In this document: positions 22,552 through 64,000 of the stretch, one piece after another | How positions within the stretch are numbered: position 1 is the first letter of the stretch | Layout of the letters: every line of letters begins with the position of its first letter | NCBI GenBank assembly: GCA_907165275.2 | Contig: OU015649.1 | Location: 8,028,001 to 8,092,000, forward strand | Reading direction: 5' to 3' | Length of the DNA stretch: 64,000 nucleotides | Origin: Zygaena filipendulae | Lineage: Eukaryota; Arthropoda; Insecta; Lepidoptera; Zygaenidae | Program-made: the position numbers and the translations under genes | Notes under the pieces: model-generated | The model's input: the letters and a program-made list of their open reading frames with translations, nothing else | Databases searched by the model: none | What the model was told of the DNA's origin: nothing

Positions 22552-24708
22552 ATGGAAGTAATTGTCCCTTGTGAGGATTTAAAGTGTGTTCAAGTGTTAA
22601 TCGGCGAAAAAAAGTTAAATTCTTTAAATTTAGCTGAGAAAAAACAGTTAATTTCTTCGCCAAAACCCACACCTAATTTGTGTATTTATCATTTTAGTAA
22701 CACGCGTACTCGAAGATTTAATAGATCAGTGTACAAAACTCAATGGATCACTGGCTGTTCTCATACTAATAGTTTGTATTGCTGGTGCTGCATCTTTTTT
22801 TCGGACGTTAAAAGTGTTTGGAATACATCTGGTTATAAAGATTTAAATAACTTACATAAATCCATTAAAAGGCATGCGATTTCCCAAACTCATTTGAGTT
22901 CTGTGATTTCGTTTAGTAATTTTGGGAAAAAACGAATTGAAACTTTATCACGCCAGTTATCTGAAGAAATTTCAAAATATAACATGCGGGTTGACTTTAA
23001 CCGTAGTGTATTTAAAAGATTAGTCGATATGGTTTGTCATTTAGCACAACAAGAACTGCCTTTCAGAGCTCATGTTGAGTCCAAATCTCCATTAATAAAA
23101 CACAATGTTTTAGAGTTAGGTTCGACAGTATCGCTTCTTTCGAAGTATGATGTCGTTTTAGAACAGCATAATATGCAGCATCAACAAAGTGGCAAACTAG
23201 GGCCGAGTTATTTATCTAACAAAATTCAAAATGATATTATTCATTCCATAGCTGATGTGATGAAAACCCACATCAATTTGCAACTTAAAAAAACAAAATT
23301 TGTTTCAATTATTATTGAAGAAACCCCTGATTTTAGTCATACAGAACAACTATGCCTAATCCTCAGATATAATTTTGGAAATGAAATTCATGACCGTTTT
23401 TTGAGTTTTATTAATGTGGCTGAATGTTGCACAGCAGACACACTTTCTAATAATATATTAAATTTGCTAAATAAATATGAATGCAACACAAAACTAGTAG
23501 CGCAAAGCTATGACGGTGCTAGTGTAATGTCTGGTGTGCGAAATGGTGTGCAACAAAAAGTAAAAGATGTTTGTCCACAAGCAATTAACATTTGGTGTGA
23601 TGCACATATTTTGACCTTAGTATTGTCAAAATCATGCAACAGAATTGGGGAAGTGAGTTTATTTTTTTCAGCCCTTCGAAGTTTGTGTATTTTTTTTAAT
23701 AATAGTACAAAACTAGCTGCTTTTTACGACATTCATTGCAATAAAAAATTGCCTAATGCTCCCGCAACTTGTTGGAAGTACATGTCTAGAGTAGTGAACA
23801 CAGTTTTTGAACAAAAAAGTAAACTCATTACGTTATTTTCCGAGCTGTGTGACAATCCACAGGACTGGGACGGAGATACGAATTTAGCTGCAGAGAATTT
23901 TGACAACACTCTGCGATCATTTAATTTCAACTATTTTCTTTTAATTTTTCACCACATATTTGAAAAAGCTGACTGTTTGTATAATATTCTACAAAAATCA
24001 CAATTTGATGTAGAATATTGTACAAACAAAATAAAGGAGTTTCAGTCATGGTTACATACTGATTTTCAGTCTGAATTTATTAAAATTTATGAAAACACTT
24101 TGCAAAATAACTCTGCACCTCGTTTAAGGCGTAACGTAACTTGCGCTCAAACAGAATATAAACGGCTTTTTGTTGAAGTAGTTGATAATATATATTCCGA
24201 AATTAATTATCGGTATTCAGAAATTTATAAATTAAAGTTTATCCAATTGCTCGACAACAACAAATTTGACTATTACTTTTCAGATTTTCCTACAGCGGCA
24301 TTGGATTCGTTATTAGACATTTATGACTATTTTGACAGACAAATATTAAAAAACCAACTGAATTTTTTATATTCCACTCCAGAATTTAAAGATCTAAATA
24401 TTTTCGAACTACTTGATTTTATTAATCATAATAGCCTTGAAGATGCTTTTTCTGAGCTGTTAAAGTTATTGGATCTTGTAGTTACTATTCCAGCTATAAG
24501 TTCTTCTGTAGAGTGTGCTTTTTCATCTCTTAAACGTATCCATACCTACCTAAGAAATACACAAGGTCAAGAGCGTCTTTCCGAATTATCAATGATAGCA
24601 ATTGAAAAAGCGTTGTTAGTAGAACTAAAACGTTCACCAACATTTTACTCTGACGTCATTAAATTTTTCCTACAGAAAGATAGACGATTCGATTTAGAAT
24701 ACAAATAA
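22552..24708 (+). CDS. hAT-family transposase, copy 2 (uninterrupted)
   Basis: A 718-codon ORF of the same architecture as the copy at 11864: zinc finger (C77, C79/C80, H102, H108, H114 region), DUF4371-like part, EETPD at residues 255-259 in place of DExxD, SYDGA with D320, WCDAH, and the SSSVECAFSSLKR dimerisation end. It differs from copy 1 by roughly 30 residues, including one added Asn in QHNMQHQ, with no frameshift or stop. The sequence TTCGTAATACCTA precedes both starts. Both could still supply transposase, subject to the active-site question. The reading is host-like AT-rich codon use, and a domesticated role cannot be excluded. Confidence 0.9.
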   Translation: MEVIVPCEDLKCVQVLIGEKKLNSLNLAEKKQLISSPKPTPNLCIYHFSNTRTRRFNRSVYKTQWITGCSHTNSLYCWCCIFFSDVKSVWNTSGYKDLNNLHKSIKRHAISQTHLSSVISFSNFGKKRIETLSRQLSEEISKYNMRVDFNRSVFKRLVDMVCHLAQQELPFRAHVESKSPLIKHNVLELGSTVSLLSKYDVVLEQHNMQHQQSGKLGPSYLSNKIQNDIIHSIADVMKTHINLQLKKTKFVSIIIEETPDFSHTEQLCLILRYNFGNEIHDRFLSFINVAECCTADTLSNNILNLLNKYECNTKLVAQSYDGASVMSGVRNGVQQKVKDVCPQAINIWCDAHILTLVLSKSCNRIGEVSLFFSALRSLCIFFNNSTKLAAFYDIHCNKKLPNAPATCWKYMSRVVNTVFEQKSKLITLFSELCDNPQDWDGDTNLAAENFDNTLRSFNFNYFLLIFHHIFEKADCLYNILQKSQFDVEYCTNKIKEFQSWLHTDFQSEFIKIYENTLQNNSAPRLRRNVTCAQTEYKRLFVEVVDNIYSEINYRYSEIYKLKFIQLLDNNKFDYYFSDFPTAALDSLLDIYDYFDRQILKNQLNFLYSTPEFKDLNIFELLDFINHNSLEDAFSELLKLLDLVVTIPAISSSVECAFSSLKRIHTYLRNTQGQERLSELSMIAIEKALLVELKRSPTFYSDVIKFFLQKDRRFDLEYK

Positions 24709-24886
24709 AATAAAGTATTTAAATTTTAAACTCTTTATAAAATTATTTATCAACCTATTTGACCGACTTCAAAAAAGGAGGTTCTCAGTTTGACCTGTAA
24801 GTATGTTTGTTTATATATTATCTATTATTACGTATTTCTTATGTATTTAATCGTATGTGATTAGGTCAAAAACTACACCAAATTAA

Positions 24887-26165
24887 GAGCCTGTCCATGA
24901 GGCGTTTTACGCGCGAAAGGACTCGCGCGCTTTGTATTGCGTCCACGTTTTACGTGCGTTATGTACGCGCGTAAAACTGGGATGGACTTCAGTTTTGGAA
25001 CATGGAGCCAGATGAAGCGGTTGTGTTGTGGCTTGAATACCGTCGATGGTAACGTCGTTAACAAAGAGAAAATCGACGTTTACGTGCATTCAATTTTACG
25101 AGACAGAATGACGCATAGTATGTTTCTAAAATTATACCCAAAGCTCAAAGAATAGCGAAAAGTTATGGCGCTATTGAAATAATCTGGAGATTCCATATAG
25201 CTACCCTTTTCTCAATTTCTTGAATAAAAACTTCCGTATCAAAGTTATCACGCTCTATTCTGAACTGTGGGGTTAGTCAAGTTGACATTCTACAATCATG
25301 AACGCATTGAAAACTAGAATAGAAAACTTTGATCAGCCAATCAAAACTAGCTTTACGTGACCACTTGAAAACTAGAGTTTTGATTGGCTGACCAAGTGAT
25401 GACGATTCGTTACTTATGTTTTCTATGCGTTAACGTATGTAGAATGTCAAATACGTCCACTCGCCACGGACACGCGCATAGTTCGGCACAGAGCAAATAA
25501 TCACTACGTTTTAAGAGTAGGCACTTCCATACCAATCGCTGAACCGATCTATGAAAGCATTTTGTGTCAACCATACCAATGCAATGTATGACGCGGTCAC
25601 AGAAATTTAGTTAAGTATTCCAAAGTTGGTAAAGAAGTTCGCGCATAAATCCATAGTAACTTTTGGTTCAAGGGAGCGTGGTTCTGGGTTTCACCGCTGC
25701 ACTCAGAGTCGACTTTAATGATTACTTAGTTTTAAAACAAAACTGCCGCAATCAGAAAAGTTTCTAAAATTAATGTTAATTGGCATTTAACTAATTAAGT
25801 TACATCTCATTAAATGCCAATTCACATTAATTTACTGAACGTCTCTGATTGCGGCAATTTTGTTTTAAAAATCTATACTTAACTAAAATCATTAAAGTCG
25901 ACTCTGAGCGCGCGGCGGTCAGATATTAAAAAAAGTACTCTGTCTGTGGTTCTGGGCGCAGTATCGGCGCCGCGCGCCGGAGTATCTCGAGTCGCGCGAC
26001 GCTCGCGCGTAACGAGAGTCCCGCTCATTGCAAGCGTTTTACGCGCGTGTGAGGGAACGCTCGAGAGCATCTGGACGCGATGTATGTTGCTCTAGTATCT
26101 CGAGAACGCGCGAAGGCCTACGCGCGAGTGGACACGCGCGTAAAACGCGTCATCTGGACAGGCTC
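24887..26165. mobile_element. PIF/Harbinger element, degenerate
   Basis: Ends are GAGCCTGTCC and GGACAGGCTC, followed inward by GCGTTTTACGCGCG and its complement. TAA flanks both sides (24884-24886, 26166-26168), the 3-bp target of PIF/Harbinger. Unit 1 has the unoccupied site AAATTAAGTGGGTA. Near 25010-25155 the plus strand reads DVYVHSILRDRMTHSMFLKL then YPKLKE, like the N-terminal part of Harbinger transposases; the catalytic part is missing. A Tourist-like hairpin (about 25698-25920) is nested inside. Confidence 0.85.
25698..25920. mobile_element. Tourist-like hairpin MITE nested in the Harbinger element
   Basis: GCACTCAGAGTCGACTTTAA at the left and TTAAAGTCGACTCTGAGCGC at the right are inverted; the middle has AACTGCCGCAATCAGA and its complement. 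Same family as 43413-43649. Confidence 0.75.
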
Positions 26166-27030
26166 TAAGTGGGTACTTACCCATCACTAAAAAATACTAA
26201 ATCTAGATAGATATTTTAGCCTTTAGGTACTAATATTATAAAGAGCCTGAGTTTGTGACGTTGTAAGCTTGGGGTAACCGCTGGATCTACTGAATCGATT
26301 TTGAAAATCATTTCAGTTAGAGGCAGCTAGGAGTGATCTTGAGTGACATAGGGTACTTGTATTGTACTGTATATTGTATAAAAAATTCATCCCTATTTCC
26401 CTTAGTCACGGAATCACGCGTGAACGGTTGGACCGATTTCACTAATTCTTTTTTTGTAGTGTTGTTTATTGTAACAAAAAGAAGAATAAAAGCAGTTTGG
26501 AATGCCTGCAGGAATTCCGAAATTCACCCGGGTGAATCTCCGAAACGGTTGAACCGATTTTGACGGGACTTTCACTGCTAATCTTCTGATTTTATAAGGA
26601 GTAAATTAGGCTACTTTGGAGTTCCGAAACTCACGCCGATGAAACCGCGGGGCAAAGCTAGTGAAAAAAAATAAAAGTTATTTACTCATCCCAAAATATA
26701 AAGTATAAATAGTATAATAAAAAAATATTACCCAAAACAAAAAAAAATGCGTATCTATCACTAAAAAGTATAAAATTAAAAACAATAACTGGAACGAAAA
26801 TGATTACCTAGTACCTACTCAATTTCTTTTTTTTTTTTTAAAGAAAACCACCTTCAAAAATTTAGGTACTTTTTGACGGTGACTTTTTTCTTTAAAAAAA
26901 AAACCACTGAAAATTACAAAATATTTTTTATAAACCCAACCCCTATTATTTTGGTACGTTTACCTACTCAGTTTTTGAAGTTATTTGTTTTGTTAGTAGG
27001 TGCCAAACTAACAAAACAAAAAAGTATAAG

Positions 27031-27640
27031 TAGGGTACTTGCATGATTGCAATTTATAATAAGAAATTGTGTTAATATATCAAAAATAGAGCCTTAGAAA
27101 AGCATTATCGTGAAAGATTTACTAAAAAATTATCAATAGTTTCCAAAATATTCAACTTTTAATTTTGTGAAACGGAACGTTGTAACGAAACACCAATCAA
27201 AGCCAGGGAAGAAAACCTCTTTTTGGGAAGGAAAAAGAAACTCAAGTGCAAACAGTCAACACATATTTTCCTTTTTCTGAAGTTTTTTTACTTTAAAATG
27301 CATCGGTAAGATGCATTTCGATTCTCTACTAGAACTTTTGGAAGTAACTTGACCAGTTCAACAAGTTAATTTCGCTTTTGGATATTGAAGTTATCTGCTA
27401 TTGTCACATGACCCTGTTAATACGACAGTGACATCGCTATCACAGATTAATAAGGCGTAATTTTTAAGTAGTGACGTCATTCCGCGTTTTGGCGGTAAAG
27501 TCAAAAGTAGGAACTTTGAAACGCTCTATTTTATGCATATTTTTTTTCTTTTTCTTGCTTTGTAGTAGGTATATATATATCTTTAAAATAGACTGAAAAA
27601 AAAATTCTTGCAAATACCCCATTCTGTAGGGGGAGCACTA
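27031..27640. mobile_element. Repeat insertion private to unit 2
   Basis: Candidate ends GGGTACTTGCA and TGCAAATACCC are imperfect inverted repeats. Unit 1 lacks the block between AAAAGTATAA and CTACGACGAATC. It shares its interior with 20820-21360 and supplies the empty site for the 28-bp palindrome. Confidence 0.6.
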
Positions 27641-28014
27641 AAAATTACTACGACGAATCTACCAAGCTACCTAACCGAATAATGCGTTGTTCTTTGTTGT
27701 ACTAAAATTTTAGTTTTTGTTTTGGTTTTTTATAAGTTTTGAATTACTTTTGACTTTAGCTTTAGCAAGGGTTACTACTTTCCATAACTTTGTTCATTTA
27801 GGCAAATTAAAAGGCTTTTATCAAAGCCACTGAAGGTATGTAATTGCTGATAATTAATATGTTTATTATATTCAATCTAGCATTAGCATGTTCAGTGTGC
27901 TTTGATTTGCTCGTTGAAGAATAAAGGAGATACCTACAAGATGGATTTCACTTCATTTTCTTAACAAAATGACTTGCCCTTGCCTGGGACCTATTGGCTT
28001 TGTCTGATAATAAT

Positions 28015-28345
28015 AGGCTATTTGACTAAATTTTTATTTTTAGTCCGTCCTGTAGATTTATAAAAAATATTAGACACGTATTTTTTATTTCTTTACGTAA
28101 ACAAAAAATAACGGAGATACGTTGAGTCAAAATGTCACGTGACTTCACAAGCAGGTGCGGTTTTTACCTGCATAGTGCATATGACGCTACGACCCCCACT
28201 CCCAAACTTTAATGCGCTTTAGCCAAGTATACTTTCATTAATTTGAAAAAGCAATATATACGTGTCTATTATTTTTTTATTATGTAACTGACGGACTAAA
28301 TAGAATTTAGAAAAAAAATGGTCAAATAGCCTATTCCGTAACTGT
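28015..28345. mobile_element. Diverged CRE-bearing MITE, unit 2 counterpart
   Basis: TTAGTCCGTCCTGTAGATT to AACTGACGGACTAAATAG, at the same position as 17180-17480. The two CRE octamers have decayed here. Confidence 0.65.
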
Positions 28346-28609
28346 CATTCATCGGCGGAAAAGCAAGACTGGTTCCTTTAAAACCAGTGTCGTTAGAGTT
28401 GCAAGTTGCTCTTATCGCAGCTCGGTATGCTATTTACAGCACCGACTCGCGATGTAGGTAGGTACATAGGCGCAAGCCTAACATAAAAGTATTTTTGGTC
28501 TGATTCATTAACAGTAAAAAGACTTCGTAGTGATCCCTGTACGTTAAGCCTTCGTTGCTTTTCACTTGAAAGAAATCTTCGAGATAATTATGTAATAGTC
28601 GGAATTGGA

Positions 28610-28872
28610 AGAAAAATGTAGTGCAATAGTTAAATTATAAAAATAGTAAATTTAAATGTTGGTAATGTAGTTCGTATTCGTTCTAAATAATTTAATGGTC
28701 AGTAGCTATATCTACTACAGGTGTTATTCCTCCAGAGGGCACTGTGTATACCTATCTACTATCTCGGCGACTGTAATGTCACGACAAACTTATGTAAGTT
28801 TAGTTACATGAAAATCATAATTTCTGTACCTTTTTCTTGAATAAATAAATTAATAAACAAATAAATAATAAT
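28610..28872. mobile_element. Retroposon 3' end with AATAAA-rich tail
   Basis: An insertion relative to unit 1, containing CTCCAGAGGGCACTGTGTAT and ending in repeated AATAAATAA. Family not recognised. Confidence 0.5.
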
Positions 28873-28972
28873 TGGAGCTATTACCCGACAGCTTTAAACG
28901 TGGCAGACGATGCTACTCGCGACGTCCATGAATTCACAAGATCAACCCGATGATTCACCGGCCCATTTTTAG

Positions 28973-29714
28973 GGTTCTGTAGCCAAATGGCAAAAAACGG
29001 AACCCTTATGGATTCGTCATGTCTGTCTGTCTGTTTGTCTGTCTGTCCGTCACAGCCACTTTTTTCCGAAACTAATTATAGTTTCGGAAAAAAGTGGCAT
29101 TTTAGAAAAAAATTATATTAGAAACCTCAATATCATTTTTGAAGACCTATCCATAGATATGGACGTATGGGTATGATGAAAAAAAAAATTTTTGAGTTTC
29201 AGTTCTAAGTATGGGGACCCCCAAAATGTATTGTTCTTTTTTTTCTAGTATTTTTGTGTGAAAATCTTAATGCGGTTCACAGAATACATATACTTACCAA
29301 GTTTCAACAGTATAGGTTTTTTTTTTTCATCAAACCCATACGTGACGTTTTATATGATGACGTTTTAACGATATTGAGGTTTGTAATATAATTTTTTTCT
29401 AAACTGAATAGTTTGCGCGAGAGACACTTCCAAAGTGATAAATTGTGTATCCCCCCCTCTGTAACTTCTAAAATAAGAGACTAATAAAACTAAAAAAAAT
29501 ATATAATGTACATTACCATGCAAACTTCCACCGAAAATTGGTTTGAACGAGATCTGTAGTTTTTTTTAATACCGACGTCATACATAAATCGTAAGTAAAC
29601 CACAAAAAAAACACTATTATTAAAACATAGATCAAAGTTACAACGAACTTTTATATTATTATGTTGCTGCTACGGAACCCTTCATGGGCGAGTCCGACTC
29701 GCACTTGGCCGCTT
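28973..29714. repeat. Lepidopteran interspersed repeat, GGGTTCTGTAGCC to CGCACTTGGCCGC
   Basis: It begins AGGGTTCTGTAGCCAAATGG, has a CTGTCTGTCTGT run and a TTTCCGAAACTAATTATAGT hairpin, and ends CGAGTCCGACTCGCACTTGG. I recognise this as a common element of moth and butterfly genomes; its class is not certain. It is inserted only in unit 2. Confidence 0.7.
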
Positions 29715-30054
29715 TTCCACGACGTCTCTGGTGCCTGAACAACTTAAAAGTAATTAAGAACTTGCTCGGACCCTTTTCGAAAGACAACAGCTGCCTTCAC
29801 CGGTAGTCGCATATCCAGAGTAGGTATTTCAGCTCTTGGACACGCTTATTCCGCGCTACGGGACGAGTGCATTTTATTATATTATTAAATTTTTATCTTT
29901 TATTCGTCCAATTCTTTATTACTTCGTAAATTACGGTGTGAGCGAAATCTTTCTGATCTTTTAAATGCAGAGTGACTTCTTTTTTGGAAAATGCTATTTG
30001 ATTCATTTGCTGATGAGAAAGAAACGCAGCACGCCCCGTTTCTAACGAAAGTAG

Positions 30055-30235
30055 ATTAACGACCGAAATCAGAGTCGTTTTAAAGATTACATCATTTTTG
30101 AGTAATTGTAATAAATAAAGTAAATAATGTTAATAAAATGAATGTTAATTGGCATTTAACTTAATTTAATTTATTTACTTAAATGCCAATTTACATCCAT
30201 TCATAATAAACGTCTCTGAGTGCGGCAGTTTCTTT
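30055..30235. mobile_element. Tourist-like hairpin MITE, diverged copy in unit 2
   Basis: TTAATTGGCATTTAACTTAA pairs with TTAAATGCCAATTTACAT, ending TCTCTGAGTGCGGCAG. Counterpart of 18595-18760. Confidence 0.65.
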
Positions 30236-30619
30236 TTAAATCTTTATTTAAAAATTATGTAATCGTATAAAAAGGTTTCACTATTTATTGAGAAGATCAA
30301 CTGCGCACGGGTGCTTCCAGTGACGTAGAGTCACGTACCTAACATCAAACTAATAAACTGCTGATACATCACTAGGTACCACGTTAAAGTTGGTCATGTT
30401 AACGACGAGCTCGTGATCAATGAATTGCGTCGGAGGTTATTATCCTTAGTTTGAGATAAACTGTCAGACAAGTCCCCCAAAGATTGGCAGGTTTGATGAG
30501 ATCGAAAGAGCAGACCTAGGTACTCCGGTGTGAGATCTTCCAGACGCTAGAATGTAGTATCACAAGAAGAAAGAAAAGAGATTTATTTGCCAACACAATG
30601 TGTTTAGCATAATTAGCGA

Positions 30620-31440
30620 CCATTCACCAAAGTTGACCTTGATTATTTTAGTCCAGTGAAGGTAACAATGCGCAGAAAAAACGAAAAACGACGGATAGCC
30701 CTGTTCACTTGTATCGCTGTTCGCGCTGTTCATCTCGAGATTGTAGCTTTAACTTCGGATTCTACAATAATGGCATTGAGGCGCTTTATCGCAAAACGAA
30801 GATGCCCAACCTGGTTCTACTCAGACAACGAAGAATGAACTTGTTGGAGCAGCTAAACTGTTATCTGAGCTTTATGTTTACATTCCTATCAAGAAAATCG
30901 ATTGGAGATTTATTCCGCCATCAGTAGCAGTAAAACATCAATTACCCTGAAAGAGTGAGTTCCAAAAGAGGACATCCTGAACACCTTGCTTTTGAAGGCG
31001 GAGGCAATAGTTAAACCGAAGTCTTACACATGTCTCCGTTGACATCGATAGCGACCACGCCATCACATCGTTTTCATTTCTTATTAGCACATCAAGCTAC
31101 GATAATCTCGCATTAAATGAGTTCAGCGATAACAATTTAGACCGCCGAGCGAAATCGCGAAAGGTACAGCGTTCGGCAGATCACTTATCGCAGAGATTTG
31201 TCAAAGAGTAATTGCTGACTCTTGTGCCACGAAGCACAGTCGCTCCAAAAGCGCCATTAAATATAGGTAGATCTAGTTCTACTCGGCGACGGAACGTTAC
31301 CCAGAGGATGCTGGTTTCGCGGGAAATAGTGACTTTGTATCCAGGGAGTGATAAAATAGTGCGCGTAGTAGATGTAGCTACGAAAGGAGGTGTGCTGCGT
31401 CGGCCAGTTAAGAAATTGGCGTTGGTCGTCATCGATTAAT
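30620..31440 (+). pseudogene. Decayed BEL/Pao-type integrase, unit 2
   Basis: Better preserved at its 5' end than unit 1: KVDLDYFSPVKVTMRRK (first catalytic aspartate region), RRIALFTCIAVRAVHLEI, MALRRFIAKRRCPTWFYSDN (second aspartate), then frameshifts, a later LERVSSKRGHPEHLAF-like broken stretch, and the C-terminal GYWFRGK-type and VDVATKGGVLRRPVKKLALV residues. Several frame breaks and a stop directly after YSDNEE rule out function. It is the remnant of an LTR retrotransposon carried along in the duplication. Confidence 0.8.
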
Positions 31441-32048
31441 TTGGTGCTTCACACCGCCCGGGACCACTTTGACGACCAACCTCTTGTCTAACTGGCCGTT
31501 TTTTGTAAAATCTTTTTTATACTATTGTTAAAAAAAGTTTTGTCTAGCTTTAATTTCGTTTTTCTCTTGTCAAAATATAAAAAAAATTACACCTACAAAA
31601 TAGTATTTAGTTATTTTAAATTCTCTTTATTCTTTTCTACACAAAGACATTCTAATAATACTTGAAATATCATTGTTTCTACATATAAAAGACCCGTGTG
31701 AGTTTTGAAATTTCCTCAAGAACTTCAAAGTAGCCTATTTACTCCTTAGAACATCACCAGCAGTGAAAGTTCTGTCTAAATCGGTCCAACTGTTTCGGAG
31801 ATTCACCCGCGTGAGTTTTGGAATTCCCACAGGAACTCCAAAGTAGCCTAATGCTGAGACGGTGTCCATTTTGACATCACAATAATTGCTATACGATTAT
31901 TTTTTATTTTGATGCATGTATGTATTATTTTTAAGAAATTCTGTGATGCCAAATAAAGTTATGTCTGTGTCTAAAGTAGCCTATTTACTCATTATAACAT
32001 CAGCTAATTAACTGTCCCGTCACAATAATTGGTCCAACCATTTTGATA

Positions 32049-32535
32049 CCATTGTATCTAGACATTGAGTACCTAGTTCCGATGACCGTCTGTGGTCTTC
32101 ATCTTCAGTTCCACTTCTCCAAATTTTGCTTTCCGAAAGAAAATGAGCGCTTTACTATAAAAAATACCCAAATCGCTATAGGTGTGCCTATATTATTTAT
32201 TTATTTATTGGTTTGCCAATATTTGAAGATTTCCATCAATTTCTCTAAGATCCCATCATCAGATCCCGACTTGGTGACAATGGGACCAACTTGAAAGCAT
32301 ACCCATTCAAACAAAAGAAGAATTTTCCAAATCGTACATACCTACAGCTGAACACAGAACCGCCTTCTTTTTGGAAGTCTGTCAAAAAGAGCACAATGCA
32401 AGCGCAGATGTTAGAAGTGTGTATAAAAAATGCATTTTGTTTATTCAAGAAATTTTTATTGATTGTATCAAACTTTATTTATGATTACCAATATTTCAAC
32501 AATTCTAAAACAAAAATAATTCGATGGCACTATTA
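32049..32535. repeat. LINE 3' region between the duplication and ATM
   Basis: CCCATCATCAGATCCCGACT and GGTGACAATGGGACCAACTT followed by the CCTTCTTTTTGGAAGTCTG tail are a typical lepidopteran non-LTR retroposon end. It lies in or just past the ATM 3' UTR. Confidence 0.55.

Positions 32536-64000
<31,465 letters not shown>

Larger units (their letters stand above)
22510..32048. repeat. Tandem segmental duplication, unit 2
   Basis: It is colinear with 11825-20553 from the hAT transposase to the shared right end. Insertions found only here: Harbinger element 24887-26165, a repeat at about 27031-27640, a retroposon end at about 28610-28870, and a long repeat at 28973-29714. The unit 1 sequence runs through the first of these without interruption. 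Confidence 0.8.

Noticed and set aside
11825..32048. One very large self-mobile element such as a Maverick
   Set aside because: No terminal repeats bound the units, and no polymerase, capsid or protease reading is seen; a tandem duplication of nested small elements explains it better.

Overview
This looks like nuclear DNA of an insect, most likely a moth or butterfly. Genes have short exons with GT-AG introns. The DNA is AT-rich and crowded with transposon remnants, including families I associate with lepidopteran genomes (the CCGCGG/GGGATAAAAAGTACCCTATG retroposon tails and the repeat ending in GTCCGACTCGCACTTGGCC). I found no bacterial-type gene organisation. All assignments come from reading the sequence; no search was run.

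Layout. (1) 697-1632 (+): the last two coding exons of cullin-3, the E3-ligase scaffold. (2) 8511-3523 (-): two ciliary transition-zone genes, B9D2 then tectonic, arranged like an operon. The B9D2 stop codon and the tectonic start codon lie in the same exon, in the same frame, three bases apart. Both proteins belong to the MKS/B9 module. (3) About 8.5-32.5 kb: no host gene recognised. It holds layered mobile DNA: a two-unit MITE tandem, a hAT-like element carrying an antisense LINE fragment, and a roughly 10.7-kb-period tandem duplication. Each duplicated unit has an uninterrupted hAT transposase ORF at its left and a decayed BEL/Pao integrase at its right. The units carry different later insertions (piggyBac-like, hAT-like, Harbinger and others), so each often serves as an empty-site control for the other. 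(4) 64000-32536 (-): most of ATM, the DNA double-strand-break checkpoint kinase. I placed 32 complete exons plus one partial exon at the window edge; all junctions keep frame. Only the N-terminal end lies outside. The kinase and FATC domains are intact.

ATM introns host a Tc1-type element 40 bp from a splice donor, a near-perfect 237-bp palindromic Tourist-like MITE, LTR-like direct repeats exactly 2,700 bp apart, a minisatellite, and CRE-bearing MITEs. B9D2 and tectonic should act together at the ciliary gate (in insects, sensory and sperm cilia). Cullin-3 and ATM are independent housekeeping genes.
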